A stretch of 64,000 bases of DNA from Oceanospirillaceae bacterium. GTDB lineage: Bacteria > Pseudomonadota > Gammaproteobacteria > Pseudomonadales > Oceanobacteraceae. The notes beneath the pieces were generated by a model. The model saw only the letters and a list, made by a program, of their open reading frames with translations. It was not told the DNA's origin and did not search any database. Made by a program: the position numbers and the translations under genes. Within the stretch, counting starts at the first letter, position 1; every line of letters begins with the position of its first letter. The DNA is taken from assembly GCA_002724925.1 (NCBI GenBank), contig PBQA01000033.1:62001-126000 (forward strand), in the 5' to 3' direction. Shown piece by piece: positions 17,695 through 27,174 of this stretch.

Positions 17695-19404
17695 ATGATG
17701 ACTAAACGACACTCTCTGCACGATGTAAAACTTCAGCCTGCCTTCTTTGAGAATGGCCAGCAAGCGACATTATTACGCTACCTCGATCCTGATTTTATTA
17801 ATCGTTTTCAGCAGGACATTCAGCAACAGCGGTTTAATGCCGTTCAGTTTGGCCGCTGGTTAGAGGAAGAGCGACACAGTCAGCACGATAGACACCCTGT
17901 GCTCAGATTACCCACCCACCGTGCCTTTCATATTGTCTGCTGCGAGGTTGCCTGTCACCGACCAGGAATGCCGGCGTTAGACCCACAAAAAATCAGCTCG
18001 GCGGGCTTTGTGATCCGTAAAGAAAAACCAACGGGACAGCAAGCCTGGATCATTGAAGAAGGGGAAGCAGTGGGATGGCAAAGCCGTCAACGCCCCGTTG
18101 CCGACCCGGATATCAACCGCAGGCTGTGCCCTAACGGTCTACTGCAAAAACGGACTTCATCCCCTGTATTCAGTGGTGAAGAAGTACACCCACTTCATCC
18201 TGTTAAGGTCCAAGACAGCAAGGGAAAGTGCCGCACCCTGCTCTTTGGATATGTACCCCTGGGTGGCTTCTATTACGAAAGAAACGTTCAGTTTGATACC
18301 AGTGATGTTCAGGATATTAATAATCTTGCTGTTGCAAACCTACCCTGGCCATTTGGATATTCAAATGGGGCCAACCAGACATGGAACCCCGATCAGGACC
18401 GCATTCACCTTGACCGTGGTCGGCCAACCGCTGCATTTGCAGAACTCTTAATGCAGTTGATACATCGGTATCACCTCGGAGAGGAAGACAGAGCGGATAA
18501 CCAACAACTCGAAACCCTGTGTGATCAAATCTATTTCTATGATCCTGATGCCTGGAGACGTATTCCGATTTACCTACTAAAAATGCAGAAAATGCGCACT
18601 GGTATTCATAACCCGTTCGACTTCTCTCATGCAGAGTTTATTCCCGTTTACCGCACCACCAGCCTGATTGACTACCTACGGCTGTGCTTTGCCGATAAAG
18701 AAAATAACCCCTTGGTACGCTGGGCCGCACAGGTCAGCGATCTGGCTGATGCAGCGGGCGGCATGAATCGTCTTGGTAATATTCCTGCATTACCATTACA
18801 TAACGGCCAGGGAAGCCTTAGCGATTCATTGGCATTTACCGAGAGTCAGGCGGAATCCATGCGTTCGTCACTCGGTCAGCGCCTGCGTGATCTGACTCTG
18901 GCAACCTCACTCGAAATTCCACTACCGAAATTTGCTCAGGGACCTGACGATTTATTCCGGATTATTCCCTTCGTCAGATCCGTCAATGATGAGCGGCACG
19001 AGCAGATTACCTGGGCGGATCAGAACTGTCAGTCAACGACCTTCCGTGTCGCTGCCACGTTTGATCCGGAGGCGAGTCGCCCTTCTCTGATTCCAATGCC
19101 CTCTATGCGTGACCTAAAGCGCGGCTTGGCTAAAGGCGCAAGCATACTGACTCCGGGAGACACCTTCTCTCTGGTCAACTCGCTTAAATTCAAAAAAGGC
19201 ATCAGCGAAGACACGGTCAGCGGCAATTTTGATCTCGGAGCAGGCATTCAATGGATATGCTCTTTCAGCCTGCCTGTTATCACCATCGTCGCCATGATTC
19301 TGTTAATGATCATGGTATCGCTGCTGAATATTATTTTCTTCTGGATGCCGTGGGTAAAAATCTGCCTGCCCTTTCCGAAAATGCCAAAAGGATCTGATGG
19401 ATGA
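17695..19404 (+). CDS. eCIS protein of unknown function with C-terminal hydrophobic segment
   Basis: 569 aa, not recognised. It begins MMTKRHS (ATG at 17695 or 17698) after AAGGGG. Most of the chain is soluble and mixed alpha/beta. Residues 520-553 (19252-19353) form a strongly hydrophobic stretch (SLPVITIVAMILL, then LLNIIFFWMPW) followed by a basic, proline-rich tail ICLPFPKMPKG. That is what one membrane segment, or a tight hairpin of two, looks like. It lies between spike and gp25, so it is most likely a baseplate component. The tail might insert into a membrane during assembly or firing, or be buried. It overlaps gp25 by 4 nt. Confidence 0.65.
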   Translation: MMTKRHSLHDVKLQPAFFENGQQATLLRYLDPDFINRFQQDIQQQRFNAVQFGRWLEEERHSQHDRHPVLRLPTHRAFHIVCCEVACHRPGMPALDPQKISSAGFVIRKEKPTGQQAWIIEEGEAVGWQSRQRPVADPDINRRLCPNGLLQKRTSSPVFSGEEVHPLHPVKVQDSKGKCRTLLFGYVPLGGFYYERNVQFDTSDVQDINNLAVANLPWPFGYSNGANQTWNPDQDRIHLDRGRPTAAFAELLMQLIHRYHLGEEDRADNQQLETLCDQIYFYDPDAWRRIPIYLLKMQKMRTGIHNPFDFSHAEFIPVYRTTSLIDYLRLCFADKENNPLVRWAAQVSDLADAAGGMNRLGNIPALPLHNGQGSLSDSLAFTESQAESMRSSLGQRLRDLTLATSLEIPLPKFAQGPDDLFRIIPFVRSVNDERHEQITWADQNCQSTTFRVAATFDPEASRPSLIPMPSMRDLKRGLAKGASILTPGDTFSLVNSLKFKKGISEDTVSGNFDLGAGIQWICSFSLPVITIVAMILLMIMVSLLNIIFFWMPWVKICLPFPKMPKGSDG

Positions 19405-19796
19405 CGCTTCGTACACCGGTACCTAAAGTAATCAGCTGGCCTCTGGGTTCAATTAACAGTGACGGCAGCCTGAGCTGGTCGGAAGACGACAACAGTATTC
19501 GAGAGAATATGCTCAATATTTTACTAACCCGCCCCGGCGAACGTATTCAACGTCCGGAGTTTGGCGCTGGGCTGCTCAAGTTCATTCATCAGCCCAACAA
19601 TGAAACGACGCGCAACCTGATTGCGGGCGTCGTAAAAAAATCACTGGCCGTGTGGGAGACACGCGTACAGGTAGACGGCGTTGATGTCACGACAGCAAAG
19701 GACAACCTGGCCGAAGTGCACATCAATATTCGTTACCGTCTGCGACATAACCAGACACCAGCGTCGCTGGGGTTGCGCCTGAATCTGGGCGTGTAA
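19401..19796 (+). CDS. baseplate wedge protein (GPW/gp25 family, Afp9-like)
   Basis: 131 aa. The motif IRENMLNILLTRPGERIQRPEFGAGL with the E-R-x-x-R-P-E-F-G core is diagnostic of gp25-like wedge proteins. These lysozyme-related folds nucleate sheath polymerisation at the baseplate through their sheath-like EPR motif. ATG overlaps the stop of the previous gene (ATGA), and the baseplate J gene follows after 15 bp. Confidence 0.95.
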   Translation: MTLRTPVPKVISWPLGSINSDGSLSWSEDDNSIRENMLNILLTRPGERIQRPEFGAGLLKFIHQPNNETTRNLIAGVVKKSLAVWETRVQVDGVDVTTAKDNLAEVHINIRYRLRHNQTPASLGLRLNLGV

Positions 19797-19811
19797 GGAG
19801 GATTTACGGCT

Positions 19812-22073
19812 ATGCCATTACCTGTTCCAAATCTGGACGATCGCCGCTTTGATGATCTGGTTGCAGAGGCCAGAACACGCCTTGCCGGTCACTTGCCGGA
19901 GCTTACCCAAATTGCACCGGGAGATCCGGTGCATGCATTTGTTGATCTGTTTGCCTGGCTTACCGAGACCATTATCTATCGCGCCAACCTTATTCCTGAA
20001 CGCCAGCGCAAAGTCTTTTTAAACCTCCTCCAGATTCCAGTTCGCCCGGCGGTACCTGCGACTGGCTTTGTAGCAATAGATGCCAGCCCTAACAGTCTGA
20101 CGTTACCTGATTATCTTCCGGCAGGGAGTCAGCTACGTGCCGGGAAAGTCACATTATCGACGTCCAACGAGGTACAGCCTACCTGCCTGAGTCTAAGTGT
20201 ATTGATTAAAGAATTGCTCAGCCCCGGCGATCTCGAAGCCATGGGGATGACACTCCAGGATCTGCACGAACAGTACGGATTACGTGCAGGCGAGATGCCT
20301 AAACCGTTTCGCGCCCGACAGTTTTCGCTGGGGCAGGAAACCCTGAGCATTGGTCATACACTGGATCAGAGTTTCTATCTGGCTTGTATTGCACCGAAAC
20401 CCTTATCAGATCAGATGACCGCACTGCGCTCGTCTTTTTCAGGCCTGCGGCTTAATGTTGGAATAGCCCCTGCAGATTCGCTTCAGGAAGAAGACTTTAT
20501 CGTCGACAGCGAAAGCACCCTGTATCCGCGTCATCTGGTCTGGGAGCTGATGTCTGAAACGCCAGACGGAAAAACCCGTTTTCTCCCTCTGGAAGTTATC
20601 CGTGATTCCTCCATGGGCGGACGTAAAACCGGTGTTGTTACGCTCAGGTTACCGGCGAATCCGGACTTATTCAGTGGTTTTGCTAATGCAGACCCGATGT
20701 TTAACGGTACGAGCAGTTTGCCCCCGGCTCCTGAGGACGATGAGGCCGCAGAGCGAGTGGCCTTCTGGGTCCGCCTTCGCTCTCCTGATGAACCCGACCT
20801 GAAGCTTGCTTACCTCACCATTAATGCGGTCGATGTCGTCGCTCAGGGGCAACGTAATGATCTCCTGATCGGCACAGGCACAGGACTACCTGAGCAGGTG
20901 CTTCAACTTCCCGATACAGATATTGATGCCGCATCTCTGGAACTTCAGGTCGAAGAAAATGGTGCCTGGTCGACCTGGCGCGGTATGGATTTCACGTCAG
21001 GTCAAAGTGAGGATGCCAGGGTTTATCGCCTCGATGCAGCATCGGGTCTTGTCTATTTTGGCGATGGTCTGGATTCTGGTTTCCGCCCCCCAAAAGGCGC
21101 TCGCGTACGCGTCGCATCATATCGTTCCGGGGGAGGAAACTCAGGTAATCTTCCAGCGGGAAAAATTAAAGAGATCGTTGATGGCAGCTCCCGTTTACGA
21201 GTGCGTCACGAGTGGCCATTGAGCGGCGGTCGCGATGCCGAGTCACTCGCTCAGGCCGAGAGCCGTATCCCCCAATTTCTCACTCACCGTAACCGCGCTG
21301 TTACCGCGACCGACTTTCAGGCGCTCTGCCTGAACAACCCAGTCAGTCCGGTTGCCCGTGCCGAAGTAAAAGAAGGCTTTTTACCCGGCGCAACGCTCGC
21401 CGCAGCGCAACGCGACGTTCCCGGAGCCATCAGTATATTTGTACTGCCGCCGACAGAAGTCAGCATTAATAACTGGCCTCGCCCTACCCGTGGACTGTTG
21501 AAAGACGTTTTTAATTATTTGATTAACCGCTGCATGGTGGGCACCGAGCTGTACGTGCTCAGCCCGCAATTTGTCCCTATGGCGGTCAGTATTCTGGTGT
21601 CGGTCAGAGATCCATCCACCGAACGCGAAACATTAAATGAAGTGGCCGAAACCGTTACTCAATATCTGTCGCCTCTCGCTCCGGGTGGAAGTAAAGGTAC
21701 CGGCTGGCCTGTCGGCGCGACAGTCCGTGCGAATGAATTAATGACTCAGGCAGCACGCATTCCCGGCGTTTTGTCGGTTAATGCAATTTCAATATTTGCT
21801 CAGGGAACTAATGACGAAGGAAAACCAGCATGGCGCAGACTAACGGCAAATGAGAGCCTGATGCTCGATGATTTTCAGCTGCCTGAACTTGCTGGTATTT
21901 ATGTGGGCGCCAGTGGCTCTGCTGGTGACGGATCACCGGGCTCGCCGAATGGACACGGCAGTATTGCCAACCATCTGTTACCGCCATTCCCTCAAGGAAT
22001 TCGCGATGGTCTTACTGGCGATGATCAGGGCGACTACGAAATTGCGATACCTGTTGTTCCGGATGTGTGCTGA
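19812..22073 (+). CDS. baseplate protein J-like (gp6/Afp11-like)
   Basis: 753 aa. N-terminal FDDLVAEARTRLAGHLPE, WLTETIIYRANLIPERQRKVFLNLL and the central GGRDAESLAQAESRIPQFLTHRNRAVTATDFQALC motif are hallmarks of baseplate J/gp47-type proteins. They dimerise with the next protein to make the wedge that changes shape on target contact. The YFGDGLDSGFRPPKGARV stretch (about 415-433) matches the usual loop before the J core. Ribosome site AAGGAGGA at 19796. Confidence 0.93.
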   Translation: MPLPVPNLDDRRFDDLVAEARTRLAGHLPELTQIAPGDPVHAFVDLFAWLTETIIYRANLIPERQRKVFLNLLQIPVRPAVPATGFVAIDASPNSLTLPDYLPAGSQLRAGKVTLSTSNEVQPTCLSLSVLIKELLSPGDLEAMGMTLQDLHEQYGLRAGEMPKPFRARQFSLGQETLSIGHTLDQSFYLACIAPKPLSDQMTALRSSFSGLRLNVGIAPADSLQEEDFIVDSESTLYPRHLVWELMSETPDGKTRFLPLEVIRDSSMGGRKTGVVTLRLPANPDLFSGFANADPMFNGTSSLPPAPEDDEAAERVAFWVRLRSPDEPDLKLAYLTINAVDVVAQGQRNDLLIGTGTGLPEQVLQLPDTDIDAASLELQVEENGAWSTWRGMDFTSGQSEDARVYRLDAASGLVYFGDGLDSGFRPPKGARVRVASYRSGGGNSGNLPAGKIKEIVDGSSRLRVRHEWPLSGGRDAESLAQAESRIPQFLTHRNRAVTATDFQALCLNNPVSPVARAEVKEGFLPGATLAAAQRDVPGAISIFVLPPTEVSINNWPRPTRGLLKDVFNYLINRCMVGTELYVLSPQFVPMAVSILVSVRDPSTERETLNEVAETVTQYLSPLAPGGSKGTGWPVGATVRANELMTQAARIPGVLSVNAISIFAQGTNDEGKPAWRRLTANESLMLDDFQLPELAGIYVGASGSAGDGSPGSPNGHGSIANHLLPPFPQGIRDGLTGDDQGDYEIAIPVVPDVC

Positions 22074-24421
22074 TGGACGCGAACAATACTCCCTACTTTT
22101 TACTCCGTACCGAAGATGAACTGCGGCAAGGCTCCAGCAGAATGGAGTGGCACCCGGATCAACAGGCGTTAATGCTACGGCAGAAGCAATCGTTGCGGCT
22201 TCCGGAAACTCAGGCAGATGCTCTGACGCAATGGCAGAGCGCCGCCCCCATGGCAGTTGATCAGCACTATCAGGTCGCCCTACTCAACGACGACGGCGAT
22301 ACTGTAATCTGCAACGGTGGACGCGGTTGGGAGACACTGGATCACGACACGGGAACAAGTTTCTCATGTCCCGAGGGCTGCCAGTTTACCGATATGACGC
22401 TGAATTCGAGCGGCCGTATGGCGTTGCCTTACACTGATAAAAATGAACTGCATGGACTGACCGTATTTCATCTCGGCAAGCGTTGGTTAACGAGCTGCAC
22501 CCTGCCTGAAGAACCCGTGCGAAGCCAGGTAGATAATGAAGAACGTATCTGGGTGGTGTCGGCGACCAGTCTGATGTTCTGCGATGGGCAACCTTTGCCC
22601 GCACCGTATGCGCCTGATTCGTCACGCTTCGAACCAGAATTTATCAACCCTGCGCCACTGACGTGCCACTGGCAACAGCAGCTGCCTGTAGGCTGGTCAC
22701 CGCTAGGTCTGTGTTCTGACGATCATTACCTGTACGTCCTGATTCACGACGGCACAGGTAAGCAACGAATACTCTCGCGCACACTGAGCGATAATCCAGA
22801 GACTCCCTTACTTGCGTACTCAGTCGACGAAGCGTGTCCGTTTGCGATTGATATCGGTTTTGCCGGTAATGGCCGCCTCGCTTTACTGGCTCCGAGACAG
22901 AGTGATGATCCTGGCTTCGTTCAGCGGGACTGTCCGGTCGTTCGCCTTGAGGCGTCCGGTGATGATGGGTCAGGTTCTGCCCGGCTGATTTACGAACGCT
23001 ACCCCATGGTCAACCTCGCGGTTCCACGTTTTGCCAGTAGCGCAGATGGTCAGCTTCGCTATCAAGCGCCAGAAGATGACGATTATCCGGGGTTCTCACC
23101 AAGACCGCGTGAATTGCATGTACTGCGCCAGCCACGCTATGAAGACAGCGCCTCAGCATTGCTCCGGGAAGTTCTGGACTCGGGCACGCCCGGTACTGTC
23201 TGGCACAGGGTATATATTGACGCCTGTATACCCGCTGGCTGCAGCGTAGAAATTGGTGCACGGGTATTCGATGATTACGACGCCCGCAGCCAGGCTGATA
23301 TTCATATGCAGCCTGCTCCAGTATGGAATCCTCTGCCTTCAGAGCATCCTTTTCAGAATGCATTATCAGGTTATGAAAAAGATCGACGCGGACTGTTCGA
23401 GGTTCTCCTACAACGCCCAGAGGGGCGGGTCAGAAACCTCGAAGGGCGGTATCTGCAACTGCAATTGCACCTGACTGGTAGCGGACGGAGGACCCCAGAG
23501 ATTCATGCTATCCGCGTTTATTCTCCGCGGTTTTCCTATCAGGAAGCGTATCTCCCCGAGCTGTTCCGTCAGGAAGAAAGCCCGACACCGGAAAATTCAA
23601 TCGGCCCTGCCAACGGTGCCGATGTCAGGGAGCGTCTGCTGGCGAGCTTCGAGAGTATTCTCACCCCCCTGGAGGGCCGGGTCGCAGCAGCAGACCAACT
23701 CCTTCACCCGATGGCAGCGCCTTCCGGAAATCTGAACTGGCTGGCACAGAGTGTAGGAGAGGCAATTCCGTCTCACTGGCCAGAGCGACGCCGTCGCCGC
23801 TGGTTGGAAAACGCGACCCTGATACAACAGCGCAAAGGCACACTTCCGGCATTAAATCTTGCTTTGGATATCGTCACAGATGGCGGCGTTCAGAATGGTA
23901 GCGTCGTCGTGACTGAGAATTTCCGCCTGCGCAGAGCCATGGCCACCATTCTCGGGGTACACATGGATGATTCAGATCACCCGCTTACGCTTGGTACCGG
24001 AATCAGTGGGAACAGCATTGTGGGTGACAGCCTGATTCTTTCTGAAATGGGCGCCAAAGAATTCCTTGCGCTGTTCGCACCAGAAATAGCAACAGAAGAT
24101 GAGCGTCAGGCCGTGACTGAGTTCTTCGAGAAATATGCGCACAGAGTAAGCATCCTGTTGCACGGCGATGCCCGTAAGCAACGTCAGGAAATTGAATCCA
24201 TGTTGGAAGCGCAGCTACCCGCGCACCTTCAATGGCGAATTATCGAAACAGAACAACCCTTTATTCTAGGGACATCACCTCTTCTCAGTATCGATACCTG
24301 GCTTGAGCAACGCCCGGGTTATGAGCAAGTGAAGATTAATAAAACCCATATTGGTCGTACCGATCTGCTGATGAACCCATTGGCATTTTCACCCAGCGAC
24401 ATCAATCAACGCCTGAGTTGA
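22073..24421 (+). CDS. baseplate protein (phage tail protein I-like, Afp12-like)
   Basis: 782 aa from ATG 22073, which overlaps the stop of the J gene as TGATG; a GTG two codons upstream is the alternative. The first half is beta-rich and propeller-like (repeated acidic turns, several D-D-H and D-G-x motifs). The C-terminal half has the tail protein I signature: LFRQEESPTPEN, LLASFESILTPLEGRV, then WLAQSVGEAIPSHWPERRRRRWLENA. In Afp this is Afp12, the second wedge protein. It is longer than simple tail protein I because of the N-terminal beta region. Confidence 0.85.
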   Translation: MDANNTPYFLLRTEDELRQGSSRMEWHPDQQALMLRQKQSLRLPETQADALTQWQSAAPMAVDQHYQVALLNDDGDTVICNGGRGWETLDHDTGTSFSCPEGCQFTDMTLNSSGRMALPYTDKNELHGLTVFHLGKRWLTSCTLPEEPVRSQVDNEERIWVVSATSLMFCDGQPLPAPYAPDSSRFEPEFINPAPLTCHWQQQLPVGWSPLGLCSDDHYLYVLIHDGTGKQRILSRTLSDNPETPLLAYSVDEACPFAIDIGFAGNGRLALLAPRQSDDPGFVQRDCPVVRLEASGDDGSGSARLIYERYPMVNLAVPRFASSADGQLRYQAPEDDDYPGFSPRPRELHVLRQPRYEDSASALLREVLDSGTPGTVWHRVYIDACIPAGCSVEIGARVFDDYDARSQADIHMQPAPVWNPLPSEHPFQNALSGYEKDRRGLFEVLLQRPEGRVRNLEGRYLQLQLHLTGSGRRTPEIHAIRVYSPRFSYQEAYLPELFRQEESPTPENSIGPANGADVRERLLASFESILTPLEGRVAAADQLLHPMAAPSGNLNWLAQSVGEAIPSHWPERRRRRWLENATLIQQRKGTLPALNLALDIVTDGGVQNGSVVVTENFRLRRAMATILGVHMDDSDHPLTLGTGISGNSIVGDSLILSEMGAKEFLALFAPEIATEDERQAVTEFFEKYAHRVSILLHGDARKQRQEIESMLEAQLPAHLQWRIIETEQPFILGTSPLLSIDTWLEQRPGYEQVKINKTHIGRTDLLMNPLAFSPSDINQRLS

Positions 24422-24458
24422 TAACACAAAATTAAAGGCAGAGTTAAAAGGAGGCCTT

Positions 24459-25370
24459 ATGTCTGAGATGGATGATCTACCGACGCTAGAACAGGACGAC
24501 CAACTGGCTGAACCCCTGCGTCGGGTGTCTTACGAAGCAGGCATGATGCTTGGGCTTGAAGCAACCCGTGACGAGCAGGCCTATCATCGTCGTAGACTGA
24601 CACGCCACCAGTACTGGCTACAGGGCTTCGGTACCCTTGCAGGTCTGAACGTCACTATGACACCAGAGACTCATCCGGACGCCAACGACGACGTCAGTGT
24701 GCGTCTGCATGTAAGCCCCGGCGTCGCCATCGATGGGCTTGGCCGCGAAGTCATGCTGCACGAAGCCTACTGCATAGATCTGAAACAATGGGTTGAAGCT
24801 CAATCGGAAGCGCACCTGCTCGAAGGCTATGACGGCGGGCCAGAAGTATTGTGGCTTAAAGTCTGCATCCGTCACAAAGACTGCGCGATTGCCCGCCAGC
24901 CGGTATTAGCCCGCAAACTCAATCTGAATACAGACGCCGTTCAGCCGGCGCGTACTGCCGACAGTGTTCAGCTGGAACTCATCCCCGAAAGACTGCCACC
25001 CGAGGATGACCGTTATCACCCGTGGTCCAGTCACGAACCCGTCAGTGATGCCATGCCGCCACTAAGCAGTATTGAAACGCAGACACTGCAGGCTGCGACC
25101 GCCACCAGCCCCGAAGCCGAAGCACAGTTGAAGATGCACGCCCGACTGCTTCATGCGCTCGATGGAAGTGGACTCAGCACAACGAACCTCGCTGATGAAT
25201 TAGATGCAGGCGCAAGACTGTTGCTTGCCCGGATCCGGATTGAAACCAGCCAACCCGGAGACCCGATTATCAACCCGATGCGAATCCAGATTAATAATCT
25301 TGTGCGTCCGTTCTTAACAACGCCCAGCCAACTCGCCTGGCTGAATCGCCAATCGCAGAATAACAACTAA
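24459..25370 (+). CDS. eCIS accessory protein, first of three N-terminal-module paralogues
   Basis: 303 aa. After an acidic start it has a module (about residues 26-105): YEAGMMLGLEATRDEQAYH, then LQGFGTLAGLNVT, then SPGVAIDGLGREVML. The same pattern (G-x-x-L-x-x-x-x-x-x-x-Q-x-Y, then G-x-x-x-G-L-x-V, then G-x-x-x-x-x-G-R/A-x-x-x-L) recurs in the next two proteins. The rest is an unrecognised alpha/beta part with a C-terminal helical stretch (HARLLHALDGSG). No signal peptide or membrane segment is seen. Probably a baseplate-attached component; I cannot assign a role. Confidence 0.68.
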   Translation: MSEMDDLPTLEQDDQLAEPLRRVSYEAGMMLGLEATRDEQAYHRRRLTRHQYWLQGFGTLAGLNVTMTPETHPDANDDVSVRLHVSPGVAIDGLGREVMLHEAYCIDLKQWVEAQSEAHLLEGYDGGPEVLWLKVCIRHKDCAIARQPVLARKLNLNTDAVQPARTADSVQLELIPERLPPEDDRYHPWSSHEPVSDAMPPLSSIETQTLQAATATSPEAEAQLKMHARLLHALDGSGLSTTNLADELDAGARLLLARIRIETSQPGDPIINPMRIQINNLVRPFLTTPSQLAWLNRQSQNNN

Positions 25371-25397
25371 CGGACTCACAGAGCGCAAGGAGACACC

Positions 25398-27164
25398 ATG
25401 ACTGAGATACTCTTCCAACCACTGGGTAATCCGTTGGCCGCCAGCCGCCCGATGGAAAAAATTGCAGACATAGATTCCCGTCTGACACGAACGCATTACT
25501 TCGATGGACGCCTGCTGACGGCCGAAGATCTTGAGCGCGATCAGATATACCTGGATGAACGTCTCCGCGAGGCCGGTAAGGTGCTTGGTGAAGGTGTTGC
25601 CTCGGGTCTCGAACTCAGCTTCGACCGATACTCCGGTCTGCTTAGCCTGGAGGCTGGCTATGGTGTGACCCGACACGGGCGGATTCTTCAGCTTGATGAA
25701 CAATTAACGGTCAACGTCACAGACTCCGCTCTGATATCTCAGCTGAACAAAGGTAAGTACCGCCGTTTTAACCGCGGACTGTACGCCGTGGTTCTCAATT
25801 ATGTCGAAGTCGCGACGGATCTTGCGGAAGTATTTCCAACCGATCTGGCGAGCAAACGCGGCGCCGAATATGCGTCGGTAACTGAAGCGGTTCAGCTTGG
25901 GCTTGTGCCGCTTCCGATACCACTGGCACAACAGAGTGAACTTCATACCCGGGCCAGCCTCATCCGCGCGCTTCAGGATAATAAGCTAGTCGCGGATATG
26001 ATTCCCGGCGATAGTTTGCCTTTAGGTATTTTAGCGGTGCGTGACGACACTCCGCTCTGGTTGGACTCTGAATTATTGCGCCACCCTAACCGTCGCGATG
26101 GTGCAGACCTTTCCATGAAACAAGACCTGTACCGTCAGCATGAAAGTCTGTTTTATGACGTGCTTGAACACAGAGAGTCAGGAGGCCTGGCACTGGATTT
26201 TTCAGCCAGTGATTATTTCAGTCTGATGCCCGCAGCCGGTTCTATGCCCAAAGCCTGCGTTGACCCTGAGCGCGCTGTTCAGAGTTACTTTCCCGATAAT
26301 TACCAGATTCATATTGCTCCGGTGAGAATGGCCGAAGTCGATCTGCTTCTCCAGGAATCATTACCACTTCCTGCGGTTGACCTGACCTCCAGTGAAGCGG
26401 TCGATATTATGATCCTGGTGCCACTCAGCAATCAGAACTACGGGCGCTATGCATCTCAACTTGAGCGTGATCCCAATATCATTGAGCGCAAGCTGAAAGC
26501 TTTTGATCCCTTACGCCTTACTATTTACCCACGACCAGCACCGCACCAGCTGGATACCGATGAAGCCGGATGGCGCGCTATTTTTAATGCAACAGAAGAA
26601 GACACCCTGCTTTATGTGCGACGTCCGCTACGCGCTGCCGAAACCCAGGTAAGCGGTATTGTTTTAGCGAACGGGTTTGATTTCCCTCCTGTTAAGAAAC
26701 CAACGAACAGTAATACCACGGTCAGCTCGTCAGACAATAATATTCTCAACATTGCCAACTCACCAACCGACCGAGGCGGCGTTATTGTTGATGAAGACGA
26801 CGTTATAAAACGCTTCCTGAGCCTGCGTGTCATTGGTGAATTCCGCATGCCCAGAACGGAAGTCGAGAAAAAGGCCTTTACCTGGGTAGAAGAAAAACCT
26901 GGGCAAGAAGCAGAGGCGTTACAGCAAATACTGTTTCTATTGCTAAGAATCAGCCCTTGGTATGACCCAGTACTGTGGCGCACGATCAGAGCACTATTTC
27001 AGAAAAATCTGATAGAAAAAGCGCAGGAAATTTTATCCGAAAATGAAACAGGTCACCCAGTCATGACCGCGAAATTACTGGTTAAGCTCATGGCTAATCA
27101 GGGCGTCAGTAAAACTCTACTCAAGCAATGGGAAGAGTTGGCCATGAAACTGGAAAAAGCGTAA
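25398..27164 (+). CDS. eCIS accessory protein, second paralogue (588 aa)
   Basis: The best-preserved copy of the shared module (about residues 34-100): YFDGRLLTAEDLERDQIYL, GEGVASGLELS, then YGVTRHGRILQL. This G-R-L-L-T-A-E-D-L form recurs, from memory, in proteins of many eCIS loci. The middle (about 120-430) is mixed; a low-complexity serine/asparagine linker (NSNTTVSSSDNNILN, about residue 438) leads to a C-terminal helical domain. AAGGAGA ribosome site at 25388. It may be a fibre anchor, or substitute for the missing tail fibre; this is inference. Confidence 0.68.
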   Translation: MTEILFQPLGNPLAASRPMEKIADIDSRLTRTHYFDGRLLTAEDLERDQIYLDERLREAGKVLGEGVASGLELSFDRYSGLLSLEAGYGVTRHGRILQLDEQLTVNVTDSALISQLNKGKYRRFNRGLYAVVLNYVEVATDLAEVFPTDLASKRGAEYASVTEAVQLGLVPLPIPLAQQSELHTRASLIRALQDNKLVADMIPGDSLPLGILAVRDDTPLWLDSELLRHPNRRDGADLSMKQDLYRQHESLFYDVLEHRESGGLALDFSASDYFSLMPAAGSMPKACVDPERAVQSYFPDNYQIHIAPVRMAEVDLLLQESLPLPAVDLTSSEAVDIMILVPLSNQNYGRYASQLERDPNIIERKLKAFDPLRLTIYPRPAPHQLDTDEAGWRAIFNATEEDTLLYVRRPLRAAETQVSGIVLANGFDFPPVKKPTNSNTTVSSSDNNILNIANSPTDRGGVIVDEDDVIKRFLSLRVIGEFRMPRTEVEKKAFTWVEEKPGQEAEALQQILFLLLRISPWYDPVLWRTIRALFQKNLIEKAQEILSENETGHPVMTAKLLVKLMANQGVSKTLLKQWEELAMKLEKA

Positions 27165-27174
27165 GGAGACGATC

